From CAZOEL01 sp964578835 (GTDB taxonomy: Bacteria > Desulfobacterota > Syntrophobacteria > Syntrophobacterales > Syntrophobacteraceae): a DNA stretch of 64,000 bases. Below are positions 27,497 through 34,946 of the stretch, piece after piece; the first letter of the stretch is position 1; the number at the start of each line of letters is the position of its first letter. Below the pieces are notes generated by a model, which had not been told where the DNA came from, searched no databases, and was given only the letters and a program-made list of their open reading frames with translations. Both the position numbers and the translations under genes were made by a program. The stretch is taken from positions 11,145 to 75,144 of the forward strand of contig CAZOEL010000026.1 in assembly GCA_964578835.1 (NCBI GenBank), written 5' to 3'.

Positions 27497-28069
27497 TCAT
27501 TTCTTTAAGAGATGGGCCAGGAGAGCGGAAAGAGAAGCGCCGGCGCGGCCGATGAGTCCTTCAACCGCCTTGGGGGTAACATCGAGGATCCGGGCAATCT
27601 CAGAGTAACTCAAGCCTTCAAAATGCTTGAGGATGATGGCGGCCTTCTGGTTGGGAGGGAGGGTGTCGAGCGCTGCGAGAACCCCGGTTCTGCGCTCCTT
27701 ATCGATCAGGATTTCCACAGGGTCAGGCGATTGGTCGGGGATGTCCGGAATGTCGCTGATATTGGCGGGATGTTTTTTGCGGGAGCGGTCAATACAAAGG
27801 CGGGTCAGGGTGCGGTAAAAATAAGTGCGGAATAATCCTTTCTCCCGATAGCGCGGAGCAGCCTCCAAAATCTTGAGAAAAGCCTCCTGGGCGATGTCCT
27901 CGGCTTCCATCGGCTCGCCAACAAACCGGTATGCCGTCTTCCAGGCAAGGCCTTGATAGCGAAGAACAAGCTCGCTGAACGCCTCAAGGTCTCCACCGGC
28001 GGTGGCTTGCATGAGCTCTGCATCGGTCGCCTCCCTCACGGCTTGTCTTCCCAGGGCCTTTTTAGCCAA
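27497..28069 (-). CDS. ECF-family RNA polymerase sigma factor
   Basis: This 190-residue factor has sigma region 2 (FSELVLRYQGLAWKTAYRFV, EDIAQEAFLKIL) and region 4 with its HTH (LPPNQKAAIILKHFEGLSYSEIARIL). It begins with TTG and no strong ribosome site is visible, so the exact start is uncertain. It heads a co-directional series of genes reaching to 9467; the anti-sigma gene follows after 63 bases. Autoregulation of the whole run is the likely logic, inferred from family habit. Confidence 0.93.
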   Translation of the reverse strand: MAKKALGRQAVREATDAELMQATAGGDLEAFSELVLRYQGLAWKTAYRFVGEPMEAEDIAQEAFLKILEAAPRYREKGLFRTYFYRTLTRLCIDRSRKKHPANISDIPDIPDQSPDPVEILIDKERRTGVLAALDTLPPNQKAAIILKHFEGLSYSEIARILDVTPKAVEGLIGRAGASLSALLAHLLKK

Positions 28070-28205
28070 GAAAGAATTCTGAGATTGACGAAGCTACAAA
28101 AGTATAAACCGGTGAATATTACTGCCGGCGTCGCCTTGCTCATTAACTTCCTTATCTGATTATATTTCCGATTTCACCCATTCACCGCTATTTCTTTTCG
28201 CCTCC

Positions 28206-28319
28206 TCAAGGATGCTCTGCAACCTCCCCGTAGCTCTCCTTGATCTGTTCATGGGCGCGCTCCTCGGGTATTCCTCTGAGTTTTTTGGCTGTTCGCGGCA
28301 CTTGCACATCTTTCTTCAT
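28206..28319 (-). CDS. possible 37-residue protein
   Basis: A short ATG frame encodes a charged 37-residue peptide (VPRTAKKLRGIPEERAHEQI in its first half), predicted helical. AAGAG directly before the ATG is a poor ribosome site. It lies upstream of the ECF sigma gene on the same strand. I do not recognise it and give it low weight. Confidence 0.3.
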   Translation of the reverse strand: MKKDVQVPRTAKKLRGIPEERAHEQIKESYGEVAEHP

Positions 28320-28396
28320 CTCTTTTCTACAACAGAAGGCCTCTCATCATCCTAATGGGTAATTCCTGCATTTGAAAGGGCAGAAATCTCTTCAAG

Positions 28397-28464
28397 ATGA
28401 ATCGGATCGAACACATCACCGGCGCGACCATCTATGTCGATGGGGGAATGCGGCTGTATTCGGC
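28397..28464 (+). pseudogene. C-terminal remnant of a short-chain dehydrogenase
   Basis: The plus strand reads HITGATIYVDGGMRLY, almost exactly the C-terminal signature of SDR-family oxidoreductases (ITGATIxVDGGxxLY). Nothing upstream in any frame looks like the rest of an SDR enzyme, so this is a short relic. The palindromic repeat starts 26 bases downstream, suggesting that repeat insertion or deletion removed the gene. Confidence 0.6.
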
Positions 28465-28624
28465 GGGCGTAGCTAACGATTGGGGGAGCAATGGTAGCGC
28501 CGCCTCCCACGGCGGCGCGAGCCAGAACAAATGCGGAATTTTCGTAGCCTCTCGCCGCCGTGGGAGGCGGCGCTACCATTCAAACGGGATTGTCCCCCAA
28601 CCAGGAACTGCGGCTGTATTCGGC
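28449..28624. repeat. 28-bp perfect inverted repeat flanked by 16-bp direct repeats
   Basis: Arms at 28490-28517 and 28553-28580 are perfect reverse complements (core GGTAGCGCCGCCTCCCACGG) with a 35-base loop. TGCGGCTGTATTCGGC occurs on both sides, at 28449-28464 and 28609-28624. A direct repeat around a palindrome resembles a target duplication or a REP-like unit. GC-rich arms would form a strong hairpin in RNA on either strand. Confidence 0.8.
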
Positions 28625-28778
28625 CTTTCAATCGGGAGGATAGCCGGTCGAGGCAATCGAACGAGAAAAAGGTTTGGTTTGAGTATCGCCTCGCGACTAG
28701 TGACTGAACAAGGCGACGGGCAGCCCGATGAACCTGAGGAAAGACAGCCTTCCGCGCAAGACAAATCCAGTCACAATT

Positions 28779-29195
28779 CTATTCAGGCTCAACAACGAGG
28801 GTAAGTCCTCTCACCTCCACAATTCTAACCTTTCGGCCTGCTTCTACAGGAGCCGCTTCGGATTTGGCCTCCGCTCGCCAACGCTCTCCATGAACGCGCA
28901 CATAGCCGGCGGGTGAAAGCCTCTCTATTACGACGGCCCTCTCGCCAACCATTCCATAGACGACCCTTGAAGGGCTCTGATCGTATGCCCGCCAGACGAA
29001 GGGAAATAAAACAATGTCCTTTGCAATCCATAGAAGAATGAGAGCCGCCGCCGTCCATGAGGCTAGATCCAGCCAGTAATCCGCTAGGAGCACGATCATT
29101 GTGGTGAGGATCCATCCCGGAATCTGAAAAAGCAAGTACCTCAAGACAACGCGAATTGACCAGCTTTCTTTTCCCAGCCTTCTTCCGTTTCCCAT
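28779..29195 (-). CDS. NfeD-like membrane protein
   Basis: This protein of about 138 residues has two membrane segments (LLFQIPGWILTTMIVLLADY and AALILLWIAKDIVLFPFVW) followed by a small OB-fold domain (VGERAVVIERLSPAGYVRVHGERW). This is the short NfeD form, usually linked to membrane-protein quality control with stomatin-like partners; no stomatin gene lies next to it. I choose the second in-frame ATG, which has GAGGA at good spacing; the first is at 29204. Confidence 0.85.
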   Translation of the reverse strand: MGNGRRLGKESWSIRVVLRYLLFQIPGWILTTMIVLLADYWLDLASWTAAALILLWIAKDIVLFPFVWRAYDQSPSRVVYGMVGERAVVIERLSPAGYVRVHGERWRAEAKSEAAPVEAGRKVRIVEVRGLTLVVEPE

Positions 29196-29671
29196 CGGAC
29201 CCATTCCTCGGATGGCGATCTCCCTTCAAGATACTGATTGGAGGAGAGTAAGCCATTAAGTTTGCAAAATAATCACCTAAATTTTGGCGGTCGGGAGCTC
29301 ACGACGCTGTCTCAAGAGACAGGATTGTATCATAGCTCGACCTGGAACACTCTCACATAGGTGTAGTGTGGCGCTACGAGTCGATGAATCAGCCTCCAGT
29401 TCTTCAGCACATCTGGCAGGTGTATCATGAACTGTCTCAACTAAGTTGCCCACCGATTAGCACTACTAATTTAATAATCTGAAAACACAGCAATTTACAC
29501 CCTTCAAAATTATAGCAAAGCGTGGCATGGACGTTGCCTATAGATATGGTTAAGAGCTTCGGAGGAGAAGAGGATCTTAAATAAATAGGTTCATTGGGAA
29601 GTGGCGGAGTGAAGAAGCGAGTAGCCCTGCATGGACAGGGCGAACAAGAAGACAGATCAGCGGAGGGATGT
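29196..29671. other. intergenic region with a sigma-54 promoter
   Basis: About 475 bases lie between the divergent NfeD-like and zinc-binding genes. The AT-rich part near 29460-29520 precedes a good sigma-54 site, listed separately. A 32-codon minus-strand frame at 29330-29429 has no ribosome site and I do not call it. Confidence 0.6.
29523..29538 (+). promoter_or_regulatory. sigma-54 promoter (-24/-12)
   Basis: TGGCATGGACGTTGCC matches the consensus TGGCACG-N4-TTGC in all but one base and has the required 10 bases between the GG (29524-29525) and GC (29536-29537) elements. It points at the gene starting at 29672, about 120 bases after the expected transcription start. An upstream activator site was not identified. 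Confidence 0.7.
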
Positions 29672-29998
29672 ATGAGGATTGATATTCAAAAGAATTTCGT
29701 AGAGTTGATTCCTGAAAACCTGCATGAAACCGCCAACCTGGAGGGATTATGGCGGCTAATGGTCGATTGCGTGCGGTTCAACAAGAAGCTTGTTCCCATG
29801 GGTGAATACACCCCGGAGAAGAATAGCGGCGCCCGCTTCGCAATTGAGGGCCTTACAGGCAAGGAAGAAGCCTACGCAGCCGTCTATGTGGACCGGGAAT
29901 GCCGATGCTACTGTCAGACTTGCAACAAGTACGTGGACCTCAAGAACGGTGATCGGGTCCCTCCATGCTGCGGAAAGCTCATGGAGATCATGGATTAG
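29672..29998 (+). CDS. small Cys-rich protein under a sigma-54 promoter
   Basis: This 108-residue cytoplasmic protein of unknown function ends with CRCYCQTCNKYVDLKNGD followed by PPCCGK, five or six cysteines that probably form a zinc ribbon. The ATG at 29672 has GGAGG 6 bases upstream and is preferred to the earlier 29594 frame start. I do not recognise a named family. The sigma-54 promoter upstream points to regulated expression by an NtrC-type activator. Confidence 0.8.
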   Translation: MRIDIQKNFVELIPENLHETANLEGLWRLMVDCVRFNKKLVPMGEYTPEKNSGARFAIEGLTGKEEAYAAVYVDRECRCYCQTCNKYVDLKNGDRVPPCCGKLMEIMD

Positions 29999-30053
29999 CT
30001 GAAGCTGTGGGGAATTTGAATTCATTATTCAAGTGATGTTGGATGCTTGATGC

Positions 30054-30113
30054 TGGATGCCGGATAGGAATATGGGGGGCTCTTGGCGCTGTAGGGCTTT
30101 TATCCGGCATCCA
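30054..30113. repeat. inverted repeat in intergenic region
   Basis: TGGATGCCGGATA (30054-30066) and its exact reverse complement (30101-30113) are 34 bases apart, after the Cys-rich gene. The loop is large and no T-run follows, so a repeat relic is as likely as a terminator. The 250-base gap up to the cytochrome b5 gene holds nothing else I can name. Confidence 0.55.
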
Positions 30114-30249
30114 CCATCCCCCCATCATGGCGACTCTCGCAAAAGGCGGGTGTAAGAGCCTAATTGCGCGTCATGTGGGATCGCCTCGAATATGTAGGTA
30201 GGCTGTCGATTCTCATGGAAAAAACCGGATGTTCCGGAGTATCTTAAAT

Positions 30250-30480
30250 ATGCAGGAATTTGATCTGAAGACATTGGCTCAATTCGACGGAACGCAGGGA
30301 AAGCCAGTATACATAGTCTTTAAGGGCAAAGTCTTCGACGTTAGCAATAGCAGGCTATGGAAAGGCGGCATGCATCAGAAAAGGCATCACGCCGGCGAGG
30401 ATCTCACAGATGACCTTGAGCAGGCGCCTCACGGTGAAGAGGTCTTCAAGAGATACCCTCAGGTGGGAACTTTAAAATGA
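30250..30480 (+). CDS. cytochrome b5-like heme-binding domain protein
   Basis: This single-domain protein of about 76 residues begins with FDLKTLAQFDGTQGKPVYIV, then VFDVSNSRLWKGGMHQKRHH and AGEDLTDDLEQAPHGEEVFK. This pattern is the bacterial/archaeal variant of the cytochrome b5 heme/steroid-binding domain, with His residues in place of the HPGG loop. It lacks a membrane anchor or signal. An earlier ATG at 30229 is possible. It may be a soluble electron carrier or heme binder; the partner is unknown. Confidence 0.82.
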   Translation: MQEFDLKTLAQFDGTQGKPVYIVFKGKVFDVSNSRLWKGGMHQKRHHAGEDLTDDLEQAPHGEEVFKRYPQVGTLK

Positions 30481-30497
30481 CCTTCAGGAGCTAGAGC

Positions 30498-30716
30498 ATG
30501 TCCAAAGAGAGAGTCCTTGTTTTCGAACCGTACCCGTTCGAAGTGGGAGACAAAATCCATATTGAGAGTGGACATCGGCGAGGCGATTGGCTGGTAATCG
30601 GGACCGACGAGAAAAAGGTTAGGCTTCGCTGTCCCGTAAGTCTCAGGGAACTTGAGTGGGACAAATTCTGCTATTTTGTGGAGCGAAGGGAAAACGAGGA
30701 ATGGCCCCGCCATTGA
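30498..30716 (+). CDS. small conserved-looking hypothetical protein
   Basis: This 72-residue soluble protein has AGGAG 8 bases upstream of its ATG and starts 17 bases after the cytochrome b5-like gene, so the two form an operon. The sequence (VGDKIHIESGHRRGDWLVIG, KKVRLRCPVSLRELEWDKFC) suggests a small beta-barrel. I do not recognise the family. Confidence 0.7.
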   Translation: MSKERVLVFEPYPFEVGDKIHIESGHRRGDWLVIGTDEKKVRLRCPVSLRELEWDKFCYFVERRENEEWPRH

Positions 30717-30842
30717 GGGGGATCAGCCCGATTGGACATCACCGGCGCTTCCCCGTTGTAAAGCGTAGTTGTCGGAATCGAATGTCCCTACGCCCCGACC
30801 CGTCGCTCTCAGCTTTTTGGGCAAGAGATTTTGTCGACAGCT

Positions 30843-31193
30843 TTAAAAGGTTATGATTTCAAATCCTTCATCTCTGTAGCGGGCCATGCTCGGGTGGCCG
30901 TGCATATCGTCCAACAGAGGCAATCCCTGGGATTTCGCAGCATCAGCCGTTCCCATTTTGGTCGCACAGGCTCGACATGCGCCCGCAACAAGCCCGAGGG
31001 CTCTCGTTTTCTCGTAAAGCCGCATCAGTGGGTTGTCCTCTCGGACCAGATCGGGTATCAGCTTAGTCGCTGCGCCCTCCAGGACAATCTGCGCTTCGTA
31101 GCCCTTCTCACGCATGTCCAAGGCATTCAGAAGAACATGAATAAAACACATGGCGTCGCCATTGAAGGCGAACAATGCGACTTTCTTACCCAT
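30843..31193 (-). CDS. DsrE-like cytoplasmic protein
   Basis: This 116-residue protein has the DsrE/YchN-type fold: KKVALFAFNGDAMCFIHVLL at the N-terminus and ACRACATKMG near residue 74 with two nearby Cys. DsrE-like proteins handle persulfide sulfur or act as accessory proteins in anaerobes. GGGGAG lies 6 bases before the ATG. It is the last gene of the orp-like cluster, 75 bases after the receiver-like gene. Confidence 0.8.
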   Translation of the reverse strand: MGKKVALFAFNGDAMCFIHVLLNALDMREKGYEAQIVLEGAATKLIPDLVREDNPLMRLYEKTRALGLVAGACRACATKMGTADAAKSQGLPLLDDMHGHPSMARYRDEGFEIITF

Positions 31194-31268
31194 TTCTTCT
31201 CCCCTCCTTTTCTGTCGCTAAAGGCTGAGATGTGATCTTGACCTCAGGTTGCCGCTTCTCTTGCTGCG

Positions 31269-31637
31269 CTATCCGAGAACTCCCCTGAGTTTTTTTAGCA
31301 ACTCGGCTGCGTCGCTCCGGCCCGGATTGGACGGCAAGCTTCCAAGAACTCCGAGCCCCTCGCTTGCTTCATGAAATTCCTCCTCGCCCAGCGAACTGAC
31401 CACGACCGTATTGACCATGGCGTTGACAAAAAGCAATTCCCTTACAAGGCTGAGAGGTTGGATGTCCGGGAGCGTAGAATCGACTATGACGAGGTGGGGA
31501 AAACGCTCGCGCACGGAGCCCACGGTCTCGGAGCCGGTGGATTTCACTTGGATGTTTACTTCCGGATCCTGGCGAAGGGCTTCAGTAAATGGGCGCAAAG
31601 CTTCCGGGCGATTGGTGGCCAGAAGTATGCTCAGCAT
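31269..31637 (-). CDS. receiver-like regulatory domain protein
   Basis: This 122-residue single domain resembles a response-regulator receiver (LSILLATNRPEALRPFTEAL, PHLVIVDSTLPDIQPLSLV). The acceptor Asp is kept in VIVDSTLPD. The usual acidic pair at the N-terminus is absent (ATNRPE instead of DD), so metal-dependent phosphorylation is doubtful. AGGAG precedes the ATG at 31637. It lies in the orp-like cluster; its job there is unknown. Confidence 0.75.
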   Translation of the reverse strand: MLSILLATNRPEALRPFTEALRQDPEVNIQVKSTGSETVGSVRERFPHLVIVDSTLPDIQPLSLVRELLFVNAMVNTVVVSSLGEEEFHEASEGLGVLGSLPSNPGRSDAAELLKKLRGVLG

Positions 31638-31840
31638 GAATTCTCCTACTATCTCAGTGTTATGCTCAATGGGTATCGATGGGAACGGGAAGAAGCGCGC
31701 GACAACGAAAGACTTCCGCACTCAGAACAGGCGAATCTTACCTGCGAGTAAAGCCGCATCACTTCTTCCCATCGAAGCTTCTCGCTTCGAGCCGGCGGCG
31801 CAAAACCGCCAGTCGAAAGGTAAGCTCTCTACCCAAGGGG

Positions 31841-32245
31841 TTAATACCTGCCAATATTCGGAATGCCTCCGCCCCCGCCTCCACAGGTAAACTCGCTCGT
31901 AAACTGCTGCAGACCGCCTTTCAAAAAGGCATCCACAGCCTCGCCCACGGTTTGCGCCCCATTCCCGTACAAGACCTTTATTCCAACTTGCTGAAAGCCC
32001 ATTAGCGGACGCATTCCCATACCGCCCGCAATCAGAATGTCCACGCCGTTTTGGGAAAGATGATTGACGGGGGCCATGCATCCGCCCTGCTGGTGAGGAA
32101 CATTCGGCAAAGTCCGAACTTCCTGAACCTGGCCGTCCACAACTTCGACGACGGTATAAAGATCGCAATGACCGAAATGGGCGCCAAGAGGGGCGTCGAG
32201 ACCTCCCGGGAAAGTTGACGGAACGGCGACGAGTAAATTCTTCAT
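31841..32245 (-). CDS. dinitrogenase iron-molybdenum cofactor-family protein (orange-protein type)
   Basis: This 134-residue protein is of the NifX/NifB-C/MTH1175 family: LVAVPSTFPGGLDAPLGAHF at the N-terminus, then FGHCDLYTVVEV and the GGMGMRPLMGFQQVGIKVLY segment. It ends with a glycine-rich tail (CGGGGGGIPNIG). Family members bind Mo-, Fe- or Cu-containing clusters; the orange protein of Desulfovibrio carries a Mo-Cu sulfide cluster. It follows the second MinD-type ATPase by 75 bases. Confidence 0.88.
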   Translation of the reverse strand: MKNLLVAVPSTFPGGLDAPLGAHFGHCDLYTVVEVVDGQVQEVRTLPNVPHQQGGCMAPVNHLSQNGVDILIAGGMGMRPLMGFQQVGIKVLYGNGAQTVGEAVDAFLKGGLQQFTSEFTCGGGGGGIPNIGRY

Positions 32246-32320
32246 AAAATTCTCCTCAGATAATTAGAATAGTGTGGAAAAAAATTCCACGGATCACAAA
32301 AACACTCCGTAACGGGGCTT

Positions 32321-33199
32321 TCAGCCAACCTGTCTCACCAACTCCTCGATCCTCGACCAAGCGAGCTTAACCTCACGGCTGAAATCCGTATCAGGCAATT
32401 CAGTAACAACCAGGCCCTCGATCATAGCTCTGGTCACAACCGGGTCATGCGGCAGCCGCGCAAGCACCGGGTAACCTCTTTCACGGCTAAAGCTTTCGAT
32501 TTTTGCAGTTTCCTCCAGATTGAGATCATACTTGTTGACAATAACAGCAAAGGAGATCTTGAAATGGTTGCACAAATCCGCCACCCGCTCCAGATCGTGC
32601 CTGCCCGATGGAGTGGGCTCAGTGACAGCCACGGCCAGATGAGCCCCGGAAAGGGAGCTGATCACCGGGCATCCAATGCCTGGCGTCCCATCGCACAAGA
32701 TGAGATCAAGGCCAAGGGATTTCGCCAGTTCTCTCGCCTTTTGCTTGAGCACCATCACTAGCCGCCCTGAGTTTTCCGCGCCGGGAAAGAGCTGAGCATG
32801 CACCAAAGGCCCGAAGCGTGTGGAGGAGACATACCATTGGCCACAGTGTCTGAGCGGGAAAAGAACGGCCTCCGACGGGCAGAAGGCGACACATACTTTG
32901 CAGCCTTCACACCGCAGAGGATCGACGGAAAAGCCTTGCTCATTCTCATGAATTGCCCCGAAGCGGCACAGGGAAGCGCACTGGCCGCAGCGAACGCACT
33001 TTTCATCAATGATCTCAGCCTGGTTCCCCGAGTAAAATTCTTCCACACTTTCCTTGGAAGGTCGTAAAAGCAGGTGGAGATCCGGAGCATCCACATCCAG
33101 ATCGCAAGTAACCTTGTTTGCAGCCAGATGGGCGAACGCCCCCGTGAGAGAGGTTTTACCCGTGCCGCCCTTGCCGCTGATAATGATGATTTCACGCAT
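32321..33199 (-). CDS. MinD/ParA-type ATPase with inserted 2[4Fe-4S] ferredoxin
   Basis: This 292-residue protein has a deviant Walker A (SGKGGTGKTS) at the N-terminus and a ferredoxin insert with CVRCGQCASLCRF and CEGCKVCVAFCPSEA, so two 4Fe-4S clusters. The Walker B-like ILCDGTPGIGCPV follows. The frame is open to 33397, but the ATG at 33199 gives the family N-terminus and overlaps the preceding MinD stop by 8 bases. Two such ATPases in tandem are the hallmark of orp operons in sulfate reducers. Confidence 0.92.
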   Translation of the reverse strand: MREIIIISGKGGTGKTSLTGAFAHLAANKVTCDLDVDAPDLHLLLRPSKESVEEFYSGNQAEIIDEKCVRCGQCASLCRFGAIHENEQGFSVDPLRCEGCKVCVAFCPSEAVLFPLRHCGQWYVSSTRFGPLVHAQLFPGAENSGRLVMVLKQKARELAKSLGLDLILCDGTPGIGCPVISSLSGAHLAVAVTEPTPSGRHDLERVADLCNHFKISFAVIVNKYDLNLEETAKIESFSRERGYPVLARLPHDPVVTRAMIEGLVVTELPDTDFSREVKLAWSRIEELVRQVG

Positions 33200-34073
33200 G
33201 GGCGTCCTCCCGCGGCGGATCTCCTCCCGCCAGTTTGCGAATGCCGGCCTGCAAGGAGATGAAAGTCTTCTTGAGATCGTCAGACACCTCAGCAATGATC
33301 CCGCCTCGAGAATATGCTTCTGCAATGGAGCGATCGAATGGGATCTCAGCCAGGATCGGCATTCCTTTCTCCGCGCAGAATCGATAGACTTCGTCATTGC
33401 CCAGACCGGCCCGATTGATCACGGCGCCCATCGGCTTGCCAAAGGGAGAAAAGGCCTCCCAGGCCAGCTTGAAATCGTAGAAGCCAAAAGGGGTGGGCTC
33501 GGTGACGAGAATAATCACATCACTGTCTATGACGGCGCTTACCGCCGGGCAGCTCACCCCAGGCGGGGCATCGATGATGGCGTCCTGACCGCTTGCCTCT
33601 ATGGCTTCGGTGAGCTTCGCTTTGACAAGCCGCATGAAGGGCGGGCTCATCGCTTCACCAACTCGAAGACGTCCCATAAGGAACCCGCTTCGGCCCGCTC
33701 GTCCCCAACTGATTTCCCCAAGCTCCCGCTTGCCCGGGGAAAGAGCCTTTTCCGGGCAAATGGCGATACAACCTCCGCAGCCGTGGCACATATCGGAAAA
33801 GGCCAGGAGCACCTTGCCCATCACGGCAATCGCCTTGAACTGGCAAAGCTCCGAGCAGGCTCCGCAGTAAGTGCACAAGCTCTCATCGGCTACGGGAACT
33901 TCGAGGTAAGCCATAGAGCTAGCCTCGATTTCAGGGCGCAGAAATAGATGAAGATTGGGTTCCTCAACATCCAGGTCCACGGCAAGCAACGGTTTGTCCC
34001 AAACCGATGTGAGGGAGGCGGTTACCGTGGTCTTTCCGGTTCCGCCCTTTCCGCTTGCCACTGAGACGATCAT
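33192..34073 (-). CDS. MinD/ParA-type ATPase with inserted 2[4Fe-4S] ferredoxin
   Basis: This 293-residue partner of the downstream ATPase has Walker A ASGKGGTGKTT, ferredoxin motifs CTYCGACSELCQF and CHGCGGCIAICPEKA, and IDAPPGVSCPAVSAV. It overlaps both neighbours by a few bases. The pair probably forms a heterodimer that couples ATP hydrolysis with cluster handling or intracellular positioning, by analogy with the Desulfovibrio orange-protein complex. Confidence 0.92.
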   Translation of the reverse strand: MIVSVASGKGGTGKTTVTASLTSVWDKPLLAVDLDVEEPNLHLFLRPEIEASSMAYLEVPVADESLCTYCGACSELCQFKAIAVMGKVLLAFSDMCHGCGGCIAICPEKALSPGKRELGEISWGRAGRSGFLMGRLRVGEAMSPPFMRLVKAKLTEAIEASGQDAIIDAPPGVSCPAVSAVIDSDVIILVTEPTPFGFYDFKLAWEAFSPFGKPMGAVINRAGLGNDEVYRFCAEKGMPILAEIPFDRSIAEAYSRGGIIAEVSDDLKKTFISLQAGIRKLAGGDPPREDAHA

Positions 34074-34435
34074 TTCCCCGCCTCCCTGTTGGGTCCTTCC
34101 GCCATAGAGACCTCACCACTTTTGAATCGCTCCACAGCCTCGCGCACGGTCAGATTCTCCAGATTCTGCACCACTTTTATCCCAACTGCGGAAAGGGCTT
34201 CGAAGGCCTTGGGGCCGACATAGCCCGTCAGGAGGCAGTCCGCTCCAGCCCCGGCTATGAGCTGAGCGGCCTGAATTCCAGCCCCCTGGGACATCATTTG
34301 CGTTTGCCCGTTGTCTATATATCGGGTCTCCATCGTGTCGAGATCCACAACCACAAAGCCGCCCGCCCTGCCGAACCGCGGATCGACCTGATCGTCGAGA
34401 GTGGGACCCTCGCTTGTTACCGCTACTCTTTTCAT
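34070..34435 (-). CDS. dinitrogenase iron-molybdenum cofactor-family protein
   Basis: This 121-residue protein has KRVAVTSEGPTLDDQVDPRF, FVVVDLDTMETRYIDN and LIAGAGADCLLTGYVGPKAF, the standard MTH1175/NifX-like fold. GAGGAG lies 8 bases before the ATG at 34435. It overlaps the first MinD-type gene by 4 bases. This is the best match in the cluster to a plain orange-protein-like subunit. Confidence 0.9.
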   Translation of the reverse strand: MKRVAVTSEGPTLDDQVDPRFGRAGGFVVVDLDTMETRYIDNGQTQMMSQGAGIQAAQLIAGAGADCLLTGYVGPKAFEALSAVGIKVVQNLENLTVREAVERFKSGEVSMAEGPNREAGK

Positions 34436-34507
34436 GACTAAGCTCCTCGCCCGCCCATCATCCAACCTGATGAATCGTTCAAATGCACGCTTTTTCTACG
34501 AGCACGC

Positions 34508-34930
34508 TCACTTATCAGTCATCCATCCATGAATTGCGGCATGGAGACTTTCCGCGGCCAGAAAAGCGCAATGGGTCTCACTTTCCGGCATCTCTTTAAA
34601 GGCCTTCAGAATCGTGTCGCCTTCAATCCGGGCCGCGTCCTCAATGGATACGCCTTTCGCAAGCCTCGTCGCAACATAGCCGCAGAGCACGCTGAACTGG
34701 CAGCCGTCCGTCATGAAGCTTGCATCGATGATCGTCTCCCCTTCCACTTTCAGATAAATCTCCATGGATTCGCCACAGCTGCCCTTGATCCTGCCCGAGC
34801 ACGAGGCGTCCGGCATCTTTCTCATTATTTTTTGACGGCTCCCTCCGTCATCCTCGTGAGAGCTCTCGCGCCCGGCTTTGCCTGCCTTCTCATAGACGGA
34901 GCGCATGAAATCTTCCATAGAGTTGCTCAT
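34508..34930 (-). CDS. NifU/IscU-like iron-sulfur scaffold protein
   Basis: This protein of about 140 residues resembles the IscU/NifU N-terminal scaffold: MPDASCSGRIKGSCGESMEI, the DASFMTDGCQFSVLCGYVAT segment with spaced Cys, and ETHCAFLAAESLHAAI. Family members assemble Fe-S clusters for transfer. The start at 34930 has GAGGG 9 bases upstream. It follows the Mrp ATPase by 16 bases, so the two probably cooperate in cluster supply. Confidence 0.83.
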   Translation of the reverse strand: MSNSMEDFMRSVYEKAGKAGRESSHEDDGGSRQKIMRKMPDASCSGRIKGSCGESMEIYLKVEGETIIDASFMTDGCQFSVLCGYVATRLAKGVSIEDAARIEGDTILKAFKEMPESETHCAFLAAESLHAAIHGWMTDK

Positions 34931-34946
34931 AGGAACCATCCCTCTT

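Larger units (their letters stand above)
28320..28778. other. repeat-rich intergenic region
   Basis: This stretch between the sigma-factor run and the NfeD-like gene holds a dehydrogenase remnant and a long perfect hairpin flanked by short direct repeats, both listed separately. I see no intact gene in it. The open frames across it run through the palindrome and are not convincing. Confidence 0.6.

Noticed and set aside
29330..29429. 32-codon minus-strand frame in the sigma-54 promoter region
   Set aside because: No ribosome site and no recognisable motif; length is within chance.
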